From assembly GCA_017527825.1 (NCBI GenBank), contig JAFXPO010000004.1:62001-126000 (forward strand): 64,000 bases of DNA, in the 5' to 3' direction. Position 1 is the first letter of the stretch. The number at the start of each line of letters is the position of its first letter. The stretch comes from Oscillospiraceae bacterium (GTDB taxonomy: Bacteria; Bacillota; Clostridia; Oscillospirales; Oscillospiraceae). The notes below the pieces were generated by a model, which worked only from the letters and a program-made list of their open reading frames with translations, searched no databases and was not told the origin of the DNA. Shown piece after piece: positions 9,041 through 16,489 of this stretch. The translations under genes and the position numbers were made by a program.

Positions 9041-9795
9041 AGACTGCGATTATTACCGGCGCATCCGCCGGCATGGGTCAGGAATTTGCCCGCCACGCGC
9101 TGACGATCTTCCCGGAGATCGAGTGCTTCTGGCTGATTGCCCGCCGCGAGGGGCGGCTGGAGGAGCTGGCGGCAAAGCTGGAAGGGAAAAAGGTCGTGTG
9201 CATGGCGCTCGACCTCTGCGATGAGACGAGCTTTGACGTGTTGGCAGAAAAGCTTCGCGATGACAAGCCCGAAATCACGCTGCTCATCAACAATGCCGGC
9301 TGCGGCTACCTCGGCAATGTGGGGGAGACGCCGCTGGACTGGCAGACACGCATGACAAAGCTGAATGTCACGGCGCTCACCGCGGTGACGAGCCTCTGCG
9401 TACCGTATATGTCCCGCGGCGCGCGGATCGTCAACGTCAGTTCCATCGCGTCTTTCTGCCCCAATCCGCGCATGACGGTTTACAGCTCCACCAAGGCATA
9501 CGTCTCGGCGTTCTCCCGCGGCATCCGTGAGGAGCTGCGCGACAAGGGCGTCACCGCGACGGCGGTCTGCCCCGGTCCGATGGACACGGAGTTCATTCAT
9601 CTCGGTCAGATCAAGGGTCACTCCAAGACCTTTGATATCATGCCCTACTGCGACCCGTCCAGCGTCGCGGAGGGTACGCTGCTCTCCGCCAGGGCGGGAC
9701 GCGCGTTCTACACGCCGAAGGCGTTCTACAAGTTCTACCGATTTGTCGCCAAGGTGACGCCTCAGGCGCTGATGGTGAAGTTCGCGTGGACGTAA
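9037..9795 (+). CDS. Short-chain dehydrogenase/reductase (SDR), classical type
   Basis: 252-aa Rossmann-fold NAD(P)-dependent oxidoreductase. Cofactor motif TGASAGMG (residues 6-13), NNAG, catalytic Ser (SSIAS) and YSSTK (Tyr-x3-Lys) are all present. The substrate is unknown; this subgroup includes DltE-like and acyl-reductase-like enzymes. Translation is coupled to the cyclophilin gene by a 4-nt overlap. It is followed by a 160-bp gap filled mostly by a structured repeat before ssrA. Confidence 0.88.
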   Translation: MKTAIITGASAGMGQEFARHALTIFPEIECFWLIARREGRLEELAAKLEGKKVVCMALDLCDETSFDVLAEKLRDDKPEITLLINNAGCGYLGNVGETPLDWQTRMTKLNVTALTAVTSLCVPYMSRGARIVNVSSIASFCPNPRMTVYSSTKAYVSAFSRGIREELRDKGVTATAVCPGPMDTEFIHLGQIKGHSKTFDIMPYCDPSSVAEGTLLSARAGRAFYTPKAFYKFYRFVAKVTPQALMVKFAWT

Positions 9796-9833
9796 AAGAG
9801 ATTGCTGCCCGCAGGCAGCAATGAATCGGATCG

Positions 9834-9945
9834 TTTTTTCTGACGACATGTGCGTCAGAAAAAACACGCTGCGCGGAGCGCCCGTGCGCCGTAGGCGTGC
9901 GGGAAGCGCAGCGAAACCTGCTCAAAAAATGCTTGCATTTTTTGA
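9834..9945 (+). repeat. Three-hairpin dispersed repeat, copy A
   Basis: A 112-bp element of three consecutive inverted repeats. First, TTTTTTCTGAC/GTCAGAAAAAA (9834-9844/9854-9864). Second, an outer CGCTGCGC/GCGCAGCG (9867-9874/9906-9913) enclosing CCCGTGCGCC/GGCGTGCGGG (9881-9890/9894-9903). Third, TCAAAAAATGC/GCATTTTTTGA (9922-9932/9935-9945). A second copy in inverted orientation, of nearly the same length, lies at 28436-28546 between argG and argH. This copy ends 11 bp before the mature tmRNA 5' end. Confidence 0.8.
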
Positions 9946-9956
9946 ATATTCCATAT

Positions 9957-10306
9957 GGGGGCGTACCGGTTTCGACGGGGGTGTGGAGGCAGGACAAGCG
10001 GGCGGCGGCGCCTGACCGCCATAAAACGGGCAACTTATAAATTAAAGAACAACGATAATACTGTTCTTGCAGCTGCCTGATTGCGGCTGCCGTCTGAACT
10101 GAGAGCGCCGCGGCTCAGGGAAGGCGTCATTTAGCGGCGTCCGTGAGGCGGGAAAGAGTTGACCCGCCCATGCATCATGACTCTACCGAAGCGCAAGGTC
10201 TGTCCGGTGCCCTTGCGTGGGGGGAATCCTTAAAACCTGACTGCGCCCGGAGAAAGTCCTGTTAAAGCGCTTTCGGACGCGGGTTCAACTCCCGCCGCCT
10301 CCACCA
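9957..10306 (+). ncRNA. ssrA: Transfer-messenger RNA (tmRNA)
   Basis: Single-piece tmRNA of 350 nt. The 5' end GGGGGCGTACCGGTTTCGACG is the conserved tmRNA opening; its first seven bases pair with CGCCTCC at 10296-10302, followed by the encoded ACCA tail. The T-arm GGGTTCAACTCCC is present. The tag reading frame ends at TGA 10078-10080 and reads KNNDNTVLAAA; the resume codon is either AAG (10045) or AAC (10048), with the first tag Ala supplied by the charged tmRNA. It rescues stalled ribosomes with SmpB, encoded 1.5 kb upstream. Mature ends are inferred from acceptor-stem pairing. Confidence 0.96.
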
Positions 10307-10317
10307 CGATCAAACGG

Positions 10318-10360
10318 AAACCCCATTAAGTTGACCGGCAGGTCAGCTTAATGGGGTTTT
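10318..10360 (+). terminator. Intrinsic terminator of ssrA
   Basis: Long hairpin AAACCCCATTAAGTTGACC / GGTCAGCTTAATGGGGTTTT with a 4-nt loop, 12 bp after the tmRNA 3' end. Confidence 0.85.
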
Positions 10361-10448
10361 CGCTGAGCTTGATATCGCGCTCACTTGCAAGGAGCCTGAC
10401 GACTGTAAGACGGAAAAGCATTGTTTATTCAAGAGGAGGTACCAGAAT

Positions 10449-11918
10449 ATGAAAAAAGTGATTTCCCTCATCCTTGTCGTCCTGCTGACGGCAACCCTCA
10501 CTGCTCCCGCGTTCGCGGCGGACTATGACGCAACAAGCGGCGTTTGCGGCGACAATATGACATGGTCATTCGAGGGTGACACCCTTACCATTACCGGCAC
10601 AGGCCGGATGTGGGATTTTGAAAACCTGTTCGCTTCCGATACGCCGAATGATTCGCCGTGGCTTTGGAAAAAGCCGAAAACCTTGAACATCAGCGAGGGC
10701 GTGACCTACATCGGCAGCTACGCCTTTCAGCGATGCACCGCCGAGACGGTCAACCTTCCGAGCACCCTGACCGAAATCGGTGAACATGCGTTTCAGCGCG
10801 CCGATATCAAGACTGCCAGCCTGCCAGAGGGTATTCAGGTTATCGGCGACGGCGCGTTTAACCTTTGCTATCGCCTGCGCAGCATCAATCTGCCCGATAG
10901 CCTGACGCGCATTGGCTCCGCTGCGTTTTCCGGTGCCGGTATTACAAGCGTGAAAATCCCGGACGGCATCACCGTTCTGGAGAATTGGACGTTTGGAGAT
11001 TGTTCCAAGCTGCAAAGCGTAATACTTCCTGATGGTCTGACCGCCATTGGCGACAGTACGTTTACATGGTGCAAAAAGCTGACGAGCCTCACCATACCGG
11101 ACAGTGTTCGGCACATTGGCGCAGCGTTTGACGGCAGCGGTCTGACCTCGCTGACAATTCCCGATGGCGTCACGGCGATTGAGGACGCAGCCTTTTGGGG
11201 AGGCTATGAAACTTGCCCCTCACAGCTCAAAACCATTACCATCCCCGGCAGCGTAACCCGTATTGGGGAAATTGCGTTTGAATTCTGCGACAAGCTGACG
11301 GATGTGTACTATGGGGGCAGCCGCGAACAATGGAATGCCATTGCGATTGAAGACGGCAACGACCCGCTTTCCAAGGCGGCTATCCATTACTCCGACGCCT
11401 ATGTGCCGACCCAGGTCGCCGGGTTCAGCGACGTGGCATCCAACGACTATTTCGCGCCCGCTGTGCAGTGGGCGGTGGAGAACAACGTCACCAACGGTAT
11501 CGGCGGCGGTCTGTTCGGCGCAGACGCGCCCTTGACCCGCGCACAGGCTGTGACCTTCCTCTGGCGGGCGTCCGGCTGCCCGGAGCCGACCTCTGCGACC
11601 TCGTCCTTCTCCGATGTGACCGACCCCAACGCCTATTATTACAAGGCTGTATTGTGGGCGGTGGAGAATGGCATCACCAACGGCGTGGGCGACAATCGGT
11701 TCGGCAACGACTCCAGCGTAACGCGCGGCCAGATGATTACGTTCCTCTGGCGCACAATGGGCAAGCCCGGCGAACAGGCGGGTGGCGAATGGTACACCGC
11801 GCCGGAGAGCTGGGCAAAGGAAAACGGTCTGCTGAGCGGCACCGCCGAGGAATATACGACCAACGGCGTTTGCCCGCGTGCTGATGTGGTGTATTATCTT
11901 TGGAGAGAATGGAACTGA
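10449..11918 (+). CDS. Secreted BspA-type leucine-rich repeat protein with C-terminal SLH domains
   Basis: 489 aa. Signal peptide residues 1-24 (hydrophobic core SLILVVLLTATL, cleavage after AFA). Residues about 60-310 hold BspA-type (LRR_5) repeats of the form ITSVKIPDGITVLENWTFG and LTSLTIPDSVRHIG. Residues about 320-489 hold three SLH modules (FSDVASNDYFAPAVQWAVEN, FSDVTDPNAYYYKAVLWAVE and a shorter last one) that should bind it to the secondary cell-wall polymer. AGAGGAGGT lies upstream. It sits alone between the ssrA terminator and an AT-rich acetyltransferase gene. Its ligand is unknown; BspA-LRR proteins are often adhesins. Confidence 0.88.
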   Translation: MKKVISLILVVLLTATLTAPAFAADYDATSGVCGDNMTWSFEGDTLTITGTGRMWDFENLFASDTPNDSPWLWKKPKTLNISEGVTYIGSYAFQRCTAETVNLPSTLTEIGEHAFQRADIKTASLPEGIQVIGDGAFNLCYRLRSINLPDSLTRIGSAAFSGAGITSVKIPDGITVLENWTFGDCSKLQSVILPDGLTAIGDSTFTWCKKLTSLTIPDSVRHIGAAFDGSGLTSLTIPDGVTAIEDAAFWGGYETCPSQLKTITIPGSVTRIGEIAFEFCDKLTDVYYGGSREQWNAIAIEDGNDPLSKAAIHYSDAYVPTQVAGFSDVASNDYFAPAVQWAVENNVTNGIGGGLFGADAPLTRAQAVTFLWRASGCPEPTSATSSFSDVTDPNAYYYKAVLWAVENGITNGVGDNRFGNDSSVTRGQMITFLWRTMGKPGEQAGGEWYTAPESWAKENGLLSGTAEEYTTNGVCPRADVVYYLWREWN

Positions 11919-11961
11919 CCTTTGCGGTTCTCAGTTGAGCCGCGGTTTGGGGAGGCTGAGA

Positions 11962-12411
11962 ATGAATATTGTACTAAAACCGGTGGATCAATCGAATCGG
12001 GACGAATGCGTTCGTCTGAAAGTGACAAAAGCGCAGGCGGAGTATATCGCGTCGAACACAAGCTCTTTGGAGACGGCGGCGAGGCACCCGGAGGTTGCCA
12101 GACCGTTTGTGATTTTCTCTGATGACATAGCCGTCGGATTTGCCATGTTTGCCTTTGAGACGGATTACGAGGACCCTGACGACAGATATTGGCTATGGAG
12201 ATTCATGATTGATGAACAATATCAGGGACAGGGCTATGGCAAAGAAGCACTCAAACATATTATTTCATATTTTAAAGAAAATGGTGCAAATAATATCAGA
12301 CTTTCAACAAAAGAAAGCAATATCAACGCAATTGACTTATATACGTCCTATGGATTTAAACCCAATGGCGACACAAATGACGGAGAAATCGTATTGGAAT
12401 TGAACTGGTAG
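11962..12411 (+). CDS. GNAT-family N-acetyltransferase
   Basis: 149-aa GNAT enzyme. The acetyl-CoA pyrophosphate loop YQGQGYGKEALKHII is clear (Q/RxxGxG/A), preceded by the WRFMIDEQ strand and followed by IRLSTKESNINAIDLYTSYG. It resembles diamine (spermidine)-type acetyltransferases, but the substrate cannot be fixed. The ATG at 11962 has GGGGAGG 6 nt upstream. The 3' half is visibly AT-rich with AAA/AAT/ATT codons, unlike all neighbours, suggesting recent acquisition. The short gap before it shows no promoter. Confidence 0.85.
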   Translation: MNIVLKPVDQSNRDECVRLKVTKAQAEYIASNTSSLETAARHPEVARPFVIFSDDIAVGFAMFAFETDYEDPDDRYWLWRFMIDEQYQGQGYGKEALKHIISYFKENGANNIRLSTKESNINAIDLYTSYGFKPNGDTNDGEIVLELNW

Positions 12412-12445
12412 GGCGCGGCAACGGCGGTGCTCCTTCCGGTTCCTC

Positions 12446-12473
12446 TTGCAAAACCCGCCGCCTGTGGTATAAT
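12446..12473 (+). promoter_or_regulatory. Sigma-A promoter for the feo operon
   Basis: TTGCAA, 16-bp spacer, perfect TATAAT, ending 37 bp before the feoAB start. The spacer contains CCCGCCGCCT, a 10-bp repeat of the ssrA 3' end. No obvious Fur-box palindrome was seen. Confidence 0.8.
12454..12463 (+). repeat. 10-bp repeat of the ssrA 3' end (possible att remnant)
   Basis: CCCGCCGCCT, identical to 10291-10300 in the T-arm/acceptor stem of tmRNA and in the same orientation. The two copies bracket the 2.15-kb segment carrying the LRR-SLH and GNAT genes. No integrase is present, so this is only suggestive. Confidence 0.35.
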
Positions 12474-12510
12474 TGCCGCTGCATATACATCTGCAAACGA
12501 GGGTAATTCC

Positions 12511-14856
12511 ATGAAACTCAATCAACTCAAGATCGGCGAGAGCTGCGCGGTTACTGCGGTGGGCGGTGAGGGCGCGCTGCGCCAGCATTTTCTGGATATG
12601 GGCGTGATCCCCGGCGCGGAGATTACGCTGGTCAAGCTTGCGCCCATGGGCGACCCCGCGGAGTATCGCCTTCACGGCTATGAGCTGACGCTGCGCCTCG
12701 CGGACGCCGCACAGATCGACGTCGAACCCGTGACCGCCGGAGCGAGGCGTGAGGATCATGCGGATCATTCGACCCATTCTGCACACCCCGGCTTGGGCGA
12801 GGGCGGTAAATTCCACCCCAAGGGCAGCGGCGACCCGCTGCCGGAGGGCACGACGCTGACCTTCGCGCTGGTGGGCAACCAGAACTGCGGCAAGACGACG
12901 CTGTTCAACCGCCTGACAGGCTCCAACCAGCACGTCGGGAACTTCCCCGGCGTGACCGTCGATCGCAAGGACGGACCGATCCAGCGCCATCCCGACACAC
13001 TGGTGACGGACTTGCCCGGCATCTACTCCATGTCGCCCTACAGCAGTGAGGAGATCGTCTCCCGTAACTTTGTCCTGCACGAGAAACCGCGGGCGATCAT
13101 CAACATCGTGGACGCCACCAACATCGAGCGCAATCTCTACCTGACGATGCAGCTGTTGGAAATGAATCTGCCGATGGTGGTGGCGCTGAATATGATGGAC
13201 GAGGTGACCGCCAATGGCGGTTCCATCGACGTCAACGCCATGGAGGCGGCGCTGGGCGTGCCGGTGGTACCGATCTCGGCGGTAAAAAATTCCGGCGTGG
13301 ACGAACTGGTGGATCACGCGATCCATGTCGCCCACTATCAGGAGCGCCCGTTGCGCCAGGACTTCTGCGACGAGAGCGACGCCGGCGGCGCGGTGCACCG
13401 CTGCCTGCACGCGATCTGCCATCTGATTGAGGATCATGCGGCGGCGGCAGAGCTGCCGCTGCGATTCGCGGCGAGCAAGATCGTGGAGGGCGACCCGCTG
13501 ATCCTCTCCCAGCTCGCGCTGGATCAGAACGAGCGGGAGACCATCGAGCATATCGTGCTGCAAATGGAGAAAGAGCGCGGTCTTGATCGCAGCGCCGCCA
13601 TCGCGGATATGCGCTTCGCGTTCATCCGCCGCGTCTGCGCCGGCACGGTGAAAAAGCCCCGCGAGAGCAAGGAACGCCTGCGCAGCGAGCGGCTTGACCA
13701 GATTCTCACGGGCAGGTACACGGCGATCCCGGTGTTCATCGGCATCATGGGGCTGGTGTTTTACCTGACCTTCAACGTCATCGGCGCGTGGCTTCAGGAG
13801 CTGCTGGAGAGCGGCGTGGACGCGCTGGGCGAGTGGGTGGACGGCGCACTGAGTGCGGCACACGTCAACACTGCGCTTCACAGCTTGATCGTCGACGGCT
13901 TGTTTGCGGGCGTGGGGAGCGTGCTGAGCTTCCTGCCCATCATTGTGACGCTGTTCTTCTTCCTCTCCATTCTGGAGGACAGCGGGTACATTGCCCGCGT
14001 GGCGTTTTTCATGGACAAGCTGCTGCGCCGGATCGGACTTTCCGGGCGCAGCATCGTGCCGATGCTCATCGGATTCGGCTGTACCGTGCCCGCCGTCATG
14101 GCGACGCGCACGCTGCCGAGCGAACGCGACCGCCGTATGACGATTCTGCTCACGCCGTTTATGAGCTGCACGGCGAAGCTGCCGATCTACGGCTTCTTTG
14201 TCAACGCGTTTTTCCCCGGACGGGGCGGACTCATCATGACGGGACTATATGTACTGGGAATCTGCACGGGTATCCTCGCGGCGTATCTGTATAAGGGAAC
14301 GTTCTTCCGCGGCGAGCCGGCGCCCTTTGTGATGGAGCTGCCGAACTACCGTCTCCCCGGCGCGAAGAACGTGGCGCAGCTGCTGTGGGAAAAGGCAAAG
14401 GACTTTTTGCAGCGCGCGTTCTCCGTTATCCTGATCGCGACGCTGGTGGTCTGGTTTCTGCAAAGCTTTGACCTGCATTTCAATCTGGTGACGGATTCGC
14501 AGGACAGCATTCTCGCCATGGTGGCGGGCGAGGTCGCGCCGGTCATGCGCCCGCTGGGGCTGGGGGATTGGCGCATCTGCACCTCGCTCATCACCGGTTT
14601 CATGGCGAAGGAGAGCGTGGTGTCCACGCTGCGGGTTCTGTTCGGCGAGCATATCGGCGGCGTATTGGACACGCTTTCCGCATCGGCGCTGCTGGTGTTT
14701 TCCCTGCTGTATACGCCCTGTGTGGCGGCGATTGCGTCCATCCGGCGTGAGCTGGGCGCGCGCTGGGCGACGGGCGTCGTGGTCTGGCAGTGTGTGCTGG
14801 CGTGGTGCGCGGCGCTGATCGTGCGCGCGGCATTGATCTTGCTGGGGGTGGTGTGA
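12511..14856 (+). CDS. feoB: FeoA-FeoB fusion ferrous iron transporter
   Basis: 781 aa. FeoA SH3-like domain at residues 1-75 (HFLDMGVIPGAEITL), His-rich linker at about 83-102, then the FeoB G-domain with P-loop GNQNCGKTT (122-130), G3 DLPG and G4 NMMD. The C-terminal membrane part contains the conserved GFGCTVPAVMATRTL and FMSCTAKLPIYG Gate motifs. It imports Fe2+ across the cytoplasmic membrane with GTP hydrolysis as a gate or switch. The ATG at 12511 follows GAGGG. Its stop overlaps the start of the Cys-rich partner. Fused FeoAB is known in some Firmicutes and Bacteroidetes. Confidence 0.94.
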   Translation: MKLNQLKIGESCAVTAVGGEGALRQHFLDMGVIPGAEITLVKLAPMGDPAEYRLHGYELTLRLADAAQIDVEPVTAGARREDHADHSTHSAHPGLGEGGKFHPKGSGDPLPEGTTLTFALVGNQNCGKTTLFNRLTGSNQHVGNFPGVTVDRKDGPIQRHPDTLVTDLPGIYSMSPYSSEEIVSRNFVLHEKPRAIINIVDATNIERNLYLTMQLLEMNLPMVVALNMMDEVTANGGSIDVNAMEAALGVPVVPISAVKNSGVDELVDHAIHVAHYQERPLRQDFCDESDAGGAVHRCLHAICHLIEDHAAAAELPLRFAASKIVEGDPLILSQLALDQNERETIEHIVLQMEKERGLDRSAAIADMRFAFIRRVCAGTVKKPRESKERLRSERLDQILTGRYTAIPVFIGIMGLVFYLTFNVIGAWLQELLESGVDALGEWVDGALSAAHVNTALHSLIVDGLFAGVGSVLSFLPIIVTLFFFLSILEDSGYIARVAFFMDKLLRRIGLSGRSIVPMLIGFGCTVPAVMATRTLPSERDRRMTILLTPFMSCTAKLPIYGFFVNAFFPGRGGLIMTGLYVLGICTGILAAYLYKGTFFRGEPAPFVMELPNYRLPGAKNVAQLLWEKAKDFLQRAFSVILIATLVVWFLQSFDLHFNLVTDSQDSILAMVAGEVAPVMRPLGLGDWRICTSLITGFMAKESVVSTLRVLFGEHIGGVLDTLSASALLVFSLLYTPCVAAIASIRRELGARWATGVVVWQCVLAWCAALIVRAALILLGVV

Positions 14857-15002
14857 TGAACGCTGCGGATATCGTTTTGCTGCTCTTGATTGCCGCTTCG
14901 GTGATCTGGGCGGTGCGGCGCAGCGTGAAACGCGCCAGGCGCGGGGGCTGCGGCTGCGGCTGCGACGGCTGCACGGGCTGCGAAACCAAGCGCCGCGGCT
15001 GA
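14856..15002 (+). CDS. FeoB-associated Cys-rich membrane protein
   Basis: 48 aa: one TM (about residues 4-20) followed by a basic hinge and a Cys cluster GGCGCGCDGCTGCETK with five Cys. It matches the FeoB-associated Cys-rich family that commonly follows feoB; a role in handling incoming Fe2+ or sensing redox state is proposed but unproven. Its ATG overlaps the feoB TGA (TGATG), so translation is coupled. Confidence 0.88.
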   Translation: MNAADIVLLLLIAASVIWAVRRSVKRARRGGCGCGCDGCTGCETKRRG

Positions 15003-15016
15003 CGGCGGATCGGCGC

Positions 15017-15045
15017 TTGCGTTTTCCTGCAAAGTATGGTATGAT
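15017..15045 (+). promoter_or_regulatory. Promoter of the MATE-gene leader
   Basis: TTGCGT, 17-bp spacer, TATGAT. Initiation would be near 15052, immediately before the perfect palindrome AACCGCGGTT (15057-15066) and the hairpin at 15069-15114. Confidence 0.7.
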
Positions 15046-15068
15046 ACAAAAAATAGAACCGCGGTTTG

Positions 15069-15114
15069 AAACGCTCCCGCACACAAAGGCTATTTGTGTG
15101 CGGGAGCGTTTTTG
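15069..15114 (+). terminator. Strong intrinsic terminator or attenuator ahead of the MATE gene
   Basis: 19-bp perfect stem AAACGCTCCCGCACACAAA / TTTGTGTGCGGGAGCGTTT, 5-nt loop, T-run. It can end feo transcription, but it also lies downstream of the promoter at 15017-15045. It would therefore attenuate transcription into the MATE gene or yield a roughly 60-nt RNA. Confidence 0.8.
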
Positions 15115-15142
15115 TGACGGGTAACGAATGGAGGAACAGGCA

Positions 15143-16447
15143 ATGGGCGGCATTCGAAGAGAATTTGCAAAATACGCGGCGCTGAACATACTGGGACAGA
15201 TGGCGTACGCCTGCTATACGGTGGCGGACACCTTTCTGGTGGCGGCACGGGTGGGCGCGGACGGACTGGCGGCGCTCAATCTGGCGTTTCCGGTGTTCTG
15301 CTTCGTCAGCGGCACGGGGCTGATGATCGGCGTCGGCGGCGGTACGCGCTACGCTATCGCGAGGGGTCGCGGTGAAGAATACGCGGCGAACCGCGTGTTC
15401 ACGAACGCAATCTATCTCGCGCTGGGCTTCTCCACGCTCTATGTCCTTGCCGGACTGCTGTTTTCCGTACCTCTCGCCCGTCTGCTGGGGGCGGATGACG
15501 CGCTGCTGGGGCTGACGAATACCTACCTGCGGACGTTGCTGCTCTTTGCGCCTGCGTTCATCGCGAACCACCTGCTGCAAAGCTTTTTCCGCAACGACGC
15601 CCAACCATCCCTCGCCATGGCGGCGCTCATCACCGCCAGCGTGTGCAACATCGTGATGGCGTATGTGTTTATCTTCGCGTTCGGGTGGGGTATCTTCGGT
15701 TCGATCCTCGCGGCGGGTCTTGCGCCGGTGATCGGGATTCTGGTGATGGCACCGGCGCTGATTCTGGAAAAGAACCGCTTCCGCCCTGTTCGGGCGCTGC
15801 CGGACGCGGCGAGCATGCGCAGGATTCTTGCCACCGGCGTTTCGCCGTTCCTGACGGAGGCAACCTCCGGGGTCGTGATGTTTGTGTTCAACTTCATTAT
15901 TTTACGCCTCGCGGGCAACGTCGGCGTGGCAGCGTTCAGCGTGGTGAGCGTCCTCTCGCTGGCGGTGACGGCGATCTATACGGGTCTCTCTCAGGGTGAA
16001 CAGCCCGTGCTCAGCCGCTGCTTCGGCGCGGGGGAGCGAGCGTCGGTCAGCGCGGCGCTGCGCGATGCGACCGTGACGATGCTGGCGCTTTCCGCGGTGA
16101 TCTATGCCGCGCTGTCCCTCGGCGCGGAACCGATCGTGAGCGCCTTTAACAGCACGGGCGACGCGGCGCTGCAAGCTTACGCCGTGTCGGGCGTCCGGCG
16201 GTATTTCCTCGCATGCCCGTTCCTCGGCTGGAACATCGTGTTGGCGACGTACTTTATCTCCACAGAGCGTACCCGCGCGGCGCAGACGATCTCCCTGCTG
16301 CGGGGGCTGATCGTGCTGATTCCGATGGCGTTTGCGCTCTCCGCGGTGTTCGGCATGACCGGCGTGTGGCTCGCGTATCCCGCGACCGAGGCGCTCGTGG
16401 CGCTGACAGGTATTGTGCTTTTTCGGTTGCTTAAACCGAAGAAATAA
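15143..16447 (+). CDS. MATE-family multidrug/toxin efflux transporter
   Basis: 434-aa polytopic membrane protein with about 12 hydrophobic segments in two pseudo-symmetric halves, typical of the MATE (MatE) family of Na+/H+-coupled exporters. Recognised by ADTFLVAARVGADGLAALNL near the N-terminus and the equivalent second-half segment VFNFIILRLAGNVGVAAFSV. The ATG at 15143 is preferred because GGAGG (15130-15134) lies 8 nt upstream; the earlier in-frame ATG at 15128 has no SD. The substrate is unknown. The leader carries a promoter, a palindrome and a terminator-like hairpin, suggesting conditional expression. Confidence 0.88.
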   Translation: MGGIRREFAKYAALNILGQMAYACYTVADTFLVAARVGADGLAALNLAFPVFCFVSGTGLMIGVGGGTRYAIARGRGEEYAANRVFTNAIYLALGFSTLYVLAGLLFSVPLARLLGADDALLGLTNTYLRTLLLFAPAFIANHLLQSFFRNDAQPSLAMAALITASVCNIVMAYVFIFAFGWGIFGSILAAGLAPVIGILVMAPALILEKNRFRPVRALPDAASMRRILATGVSPFLTEATSGVVMFVFNFIILRLAGNVGVAAFSVVSVLSLAVTAIYTGLSQGEQPVLSRCFGAGERASVSAALRDATVTMLALSAVIYAALSLGAEPIVSAFNSTGDAALQAYAVSGVRRYFLACPFLGWNIVLATYFISTERTRAAQTISLLRGLIVLIPMAFALSAVFGMTGVWLAYPATEALVALTGIVLFRLLKPKK

Positions 16448-16455
16448 GCTATACT
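16427..16455 (+). promoter_or_regulatory. Sigma-A promoter for the M3 peptidase gene
   Basis: TTGCTT, 17-bp spacer, TATACT, overlapping the end of the MATE gene, 34 bp before the peptidase ATG. Confidence 0.75.
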
Positions 16456-16489
16456 ATACGAGCATTATCGTCACAAAGGAGCACCGACC

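Noticed and set aside
9821..10015. 64-aa plus-strand open frame upstream of tmRNA
   Set aside because: Lies in the structured repeat and the 5' part of tmRNA; the similar minus-strand frame at 28372-28602 is the other repeat copy. The similarity is a nucleotide repeat, not a protein family.
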